Source of the DNA: a virus
Length of the DNA: 24,089 nucleotides
Direction: 5' to 3' (one strand)
IMG/VR virus record: IMGVR_UViG_3300035162_001325
Location: 1 to 24,089 of that record
Shown here: one piece after another, positions 22,060 to 24,089 of the stretch
How the letters are laid out: every line of letters starts with the position of its first letter
Numbering within the stretch: position 1 is the stretch's first letter
Translations under genes and position numbers: made by a program
The notes under the pieces: generated by a model
What the model saw: the letters and a program-made list of their open reading frames with translations, nothing else
Told to the model about the DNA's origin: nothing
The model's database searches: none

Positions 22060-22451
22060 TTGGACTGATCGCAGGACTTGTGAAACCCCTCGTTGGTGGC
22101 GTGGTTGATTACGTTACCACCGGGCAAGAGATCAAAAAGGCCGAGAAGGAGAACCGCGCCCGGCTTATGAGGGACAAGCAAAGCAATAACCACGATTGGG
22201 AGATGGCATCGCTCGCCGATAAGGATAAATGGCTGCGCCGCATTTCGTTTTCAATGTTTTCCGCACCTTTCGTCTGGGCGTTGTTTGATCCTGTCGGCGT
22301 CGAAACGTATTTTACAATCGCTCTGAGTTCTGTCCCATCCTGGTGGTTAGAAATGTATGGCGCGATGGTCGGCGGTGTGTGGGGTATTTCGGCGCTAAAG
22401 AACACTATGCCAGCGCTGGTCGGCGGTGTGGCGAAAGCCCTGCGTAAATGA
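22056..22451 (+). CDS. Holin, three-transmembrane (GTA-holin-like)
   Basis: The 131-aa protein has a hydrophobic N-terminal segment (IGLIAGLVKPLVGGVVDYV, residues 2-20), a charged middle (EIKKAEKENRARLMRDKQ), then two clustered hydrophobic regions (ISFSMFSAPFVWALFDPVGV, residues 63-82, and MYGAMVGGVWGISAL, residues 100-114). This matches the three-helix holin family also found in gene transfer agents. Holins open the inner membrane to release the cell-wall enzyme. AGGAAGG precedes the ATG. It overlaps both neighbours by four bases, and the lysozyme follows at once, as in a standard lysis cassette. Confidence 0.75.
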   Translation: MIGLIAGLVKPLVGGVVDYVTTGQEIKKAEKENRARLMRDKQSNNHDWEMASLADKDKWLRRISFSMFSAPFVWALFDPVGVETYFTIALSSVPSWWLEMYGAMVGGVWGISALKNTMPALVGGVAKALRK

Positions 22452-22903
22452 CCTTCCTCGAGCAACTGACCGAGATCCTGCATCGCGAGGAAGGTGAGGT
22501 CTTGGCGCTATACGACGATCACCTGGGCAAAAAGACTGCTGGCTGCGGGCACCTGCTGATCGAGGCGGATGGCGATCTGTTCGATGCGCCGCTCGGTACA
22601 CCTATCAGCCAGGAGCAAAGCGATGCCTGGTTTAAGCAAGACGTTCAGACCTGTATCAATGATGCGCGGTGGCTGCACCCTGACCTCGATGATCACCCCC
22701 AGGCGGTCGGCGTCGTGATCAGCGCGATGGCCTATCAATTAGGTCTGCCATCTCTGAGCCGGTTTAAATTATTTCACCAGGCAATCCAGGACCGGATATA
22801 CGACCGGGCGGCGGATGAAATGATCGACAGCAAATGGGCTCGCATTGATACCCCTGCCCGAGCGAAGCGCATGAGCTGGATGATCCGAGCGCTTGCGGCC
22901 TGA
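22448..22903 (+). CDS. Endolysin: T4-type lysozyme (GH24 muramidase)
   Basis: The 151-aa protein aligns by eye with T4 lysozyme (164 aa). The catalytic triad Glu-8-Asp-5-Thr is present as E15, D24 and T30 in REEGEVLALYDDHLGKKTAG, followed by the CGHLL motif with G34 and H35. C-terminal SKWARIDTPARAKRMSWMIR matches the T4 segment S-x-W-x-x-x-T-P-x-R-A-K-R. It hydrolyses the glycan backbone of peptidoglycan at lysis. No signal peptide or SAR anchor is visible, so it depends on the holin encoded just upstream, with which it overlaps (ATGA at 22448-22451). Confidence 0.9.
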   Translation: MTFLEQLTEILHREEGEVLALYDDHLGKKTAGCGHLLIEADGDLFDAPLGTPISQEQSDAWFKQDVQTCINDARWLHPDLDDHPQAVGVVISAMAYQLGLPSLSRFKLFHQAIQDRIYDRAADEMIDSKWARIDTPARAKRMSWMIRALAA

Positions 22904-23225
22904 GTCACACATTGCTGGCGACCTGGCCGAGACGCTGGCAGCGGCGCATTATATTCGGCTGGGTTATTTCACGTTCACCCCACTTTCGAGCTCGAGCCCC
23001 ATTGATTTGGTGATCGTCAACGCCGACGGGACGCGGTTGATCCAAGTCAAAAAGAACTCCGAGCGCGTCAATCCAGGTCGGCGCCATCCAACGCGGATCA
23101 ACCGAAAGCGGACGGCCTTACAAAAATCGCTCGGCGTGCAGATGGTGTATGTCGATATAGCTACCGGCAACGTTGCAGAGACTGACCACGATTATCTATC
23201 ACGCGGAAAAGCCGATACCGTCTAA
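22893..23225 (+). CDS. PD-(D/E)XK-like nuclease with QxK motif
   Basis: The 110-aa product reads like a small PD-(D/E)XK-fold nuclease: E13 in a helix (GDLAETLAAAHYIRLGYFTF), SSPIDLVIVNADG with the active-site D38, then LIQVKK with Q51 and K53 in place of the usual E-x-K. The QVK form is known in some homing-endonuclease-like and resolvase-like members, so activity is possible. The role could be DNA branch resolution, late cleavage or homing. The frame has no ATG near its 5' end; TTG 22893, inside the lysozyme 3' end, is the likely start, but a later start cannot be excluded. Its 3' end overlaps the minus-strand regulator gene by 27 nt. Confidence 0.65.
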   Translation: MRPESHIAGDLAETLAAAHYIRLGYFTFTPLSSSSPIDLVIVNADGTRLIQVKKNSERVNPGRRHPTRINRKRTALQKSLGVQMVYVDIATGNVAETDHDYLSRGKADTV

Positions 23226-23447
23226 GTGACCCGTGATTACGATGCCGCGCTCTCGGCCAGGCACGCGCTCAATCAGATCGTTTGCCTCAAGCCGCCGCAA
23301 CCTGGTGACAATTGTCTGCAACGAAATTGGCTTGATGCCCATCCACGCCGTCATCTCGATCAGCGTCGGCGCGAAGTGTTTCGCCTCGATCTCTGAGCGG
23401 ATAAAATGAAACAGCTCGATGTCCTTCGGGAAAAGCGGTTCAGTCAT
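23199..23447 (-). CDS. LexA-type winged-helix DNA-binding protein (no peptidase domain)
   Basis: The 82-aa product covers only the kind of fold seen at the LexA N-terminus: DIELFHFIRSEIEAKHFAPT (residues 9-28, with the APT turn at 26-28), LIEMTAWMGIKPISLQTIVT, then RLRRLEANDLIERVPGRERG and IVIT as the wing. The autocleavage domain of full LexA (about 200 aa) is absent, so it cannot respond to RecA by self-cleavage. It is probably a small repressor or activator of phage genes. It starts inside the 3' end of the exonuclease gene (8-nt overlap, same strand) and its end overlaps the plus-strand nuclease gene. An anti-sense interaction between the two transcripts is possible. Confidence 0.7.
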   Translation of the reverse strand: MTEPLFPKDIELFHFIRSEIEAKHFAPTLIEMTAWMGIKPISLQTIVTRLRRLEANDLIERVPGRERGIVITGHLDGIGFSA

Positions 23448-24089
23448 TGATCTTTACCTTAATTGATTTCGCCCTGGCGGCGGGTCGGTCGGCGACGGTG
23501 TAACCTGCCCTCGATTTGTTAAATCCCCAGGTCACAGTGCCGATCTGTTTGCCATCTTCCATAACCAGCCCGTCAGCCGCGTTGCCCATTGCGTTCATAA
23601 TTGCAGTCGAAATCTCTGTTTTCAGTTTGTTGATCGCGGCGCCCGCGCGCATGGCATCGTCGTATTCCATTGCCAACTGGCTGAGCTCATGGCTGAGCGT
23701 GACGGGCGGGTCTCCCTGGTCAACATTGCGCCAGGTATTCGCGGCATCGTTTGGCGTCAGCGCAGGATACCAATCCCGGTCGCCATGATTTTTATAACCA
23801 TCAACCCGCGCCTGGAAATCGAGCACATCAGCCGCGATCTTTGCCTGGCGTGACGGGTCTGCCGGCAGCAGATAGATCCGCAATTCAGTGCCTTTGTACA
23901 GCGTCCCGATTGCCGCCCATTTATAGCCGCAACACATCATGCAACCTTCGACCTGGATCGGGCCGCGATACAATGCTGGCTCAGTGCTTGGCGGCGCGCC
24001 TGTCAATTTACTCTCGAGGATGCCGGGACCGTCGAGCACGATCTCATCGGCGCCGATCACATAGATCCCGCGAGCCGGGTCAGTGGTAA
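23440..24089 (-). CDS. YqaJ/lambda-Exo-like recombination exonuclease (partial at right edge)
   Basis: The frame remains open to the right edge, so the N-terminus is missing (a GTG at 24058-24060 is internal). The visible part has the PD-(D/E)XK core IVLDGPGILESKLTG with the metal-binding D and the E-x-K pair. It continues with YRGPIQVEGCMMCCGYKWAA, the conserved Q and W helix of YqaJ-type phage exonucleases, and IYLLPADPSRQAKI. The rest (about residues 85-206 of the open frame) is helical. Such enzymes process DNA ends for single-strand annealing together with a Bet/RecT/Erf partner, which would be expected nearby outside the window. The CMMCC run is unusual. The opposite strand to the late genes marks an early or middle operon. 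Confidence 0.72.
   Translation of the reverse strand, partial: TTDPARGIYVIGADEIVLDGPGILESKLTGAPPSTEPALYRGPIQVEGCMMCCGYKWAAIGTLYKGTELRIYLLPADPSRQAKIAADVLDFQARVDGYKNHGDRDWYPALTPNDAANTWRNVDQGDPPVTLSHELSQLAMEYDDAMRAGAAINKLKTEISTAIMNAMGNAADGLVMEDGKQIGTVTWGFNKSRAGYTVADRPAARAKSIKVKIND

Noticed and set aside
23516-24089. Plus-strand ORFs opposite the exonuclease gene
   Set aside because: They are shadows of the minus-strand frame, which has recognisable nuclease motifs and is open to the window edge.
1-24089. CRISPR arrays, tRNA genes, integrase or attachment sites
   Set aside because: No spaced identical repeats, no tRNA-like cloverleaf that I could spot by eye, and no integrase-like protein among the frames. 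tRNA detection by eye is unreliable, so a dedicated scan could still find one.

Overview
This window looks like part of a short-tailed (T7-supergroup, podovirus-type) phage or prophage genome. It holds most of the virion assembly module, the lysis module, and the edge of an early/recombination module. Base composition is moderately GC-rich, codons favour G or C in the third position, and the holin is of the three-helix kind common in gene transfer agents. Together these suggest an alphaproteobacterial host, but nothing in the window proves the host. I saw no tRNA, rRNA, CRISPR array, IS element or integrase, and no stretch of 300 bases without a gene.

Layout, plus strand, 1 to 23.2 kb. (1) Packaging and head: C-terminal end of the terminase large subunit (cut by the left edge), a GNAT-fold protein of the kind found at the T7 gp13 position, a small conserved protein, portal, a small unknown protein, a Bbp19-like protein, scaffold, major capsid protein and a small probable head protein. 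(2) Tail tube: tubular proteins A and B (T7 gp11/gp12-like). (3) Ejected internal core proteins: a 203-aa gp14-like protein, then 756-, 1176- and 820-aa proteins at the gp15/gp16 positions. The 1176-aa protein joins a ParB/DdrB-like domain and a zeta-toxin-type kinase domain, an arrangement typical of phage 'polyvalent' proteins delivered with the DNA. Two short out-of-frame ORFs in its linkers look like overprinted gene candidates. (4) Fibres and adhesins: a T7-fibre-type N-terminal adaptor followed by a stack of small beta-rich, repeat-containing proteins, including one with about nineteen 20-residue repeats, ending with a tail-assembly-like protein. (5) Lysis: two micro-ORFs (one a single-helix membrane peptide), a membrane-anchored coiled-coil protein, a 3-TM holin and a T4-type lysozyme with an intact E-D-T triad. 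(6) A PD-(D/E)XK-like nuclease with a QxK variant motif.

Minus strand, right edge: a YqaJ/lambda-Exo-like exonuclease (cut by the right edge), followed by a small LexA-type winged-helix protein whose 3' end overlaps the plus-strand nuclease gene tail to tail. The late (plus) and early/recombination (minus) transcription units therefore converge at about 23.2 kb.

Most plus-strand genes abut or overlap by 1 to 14 nt (ATGA, TAATG or TGATG junctions), so long polycistronic transcripts with translational coupling are likely. The longest breaks are 535-620, 4346-4484 (before the capsid gene), 5603-5657 (strong hairpin) and 17130-17177 (before the fibre genes). These are the plausible control points. 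Gene order matches T7 from portal to fibre, except that terminase and the gp13-like gene lie upstream of the portal.
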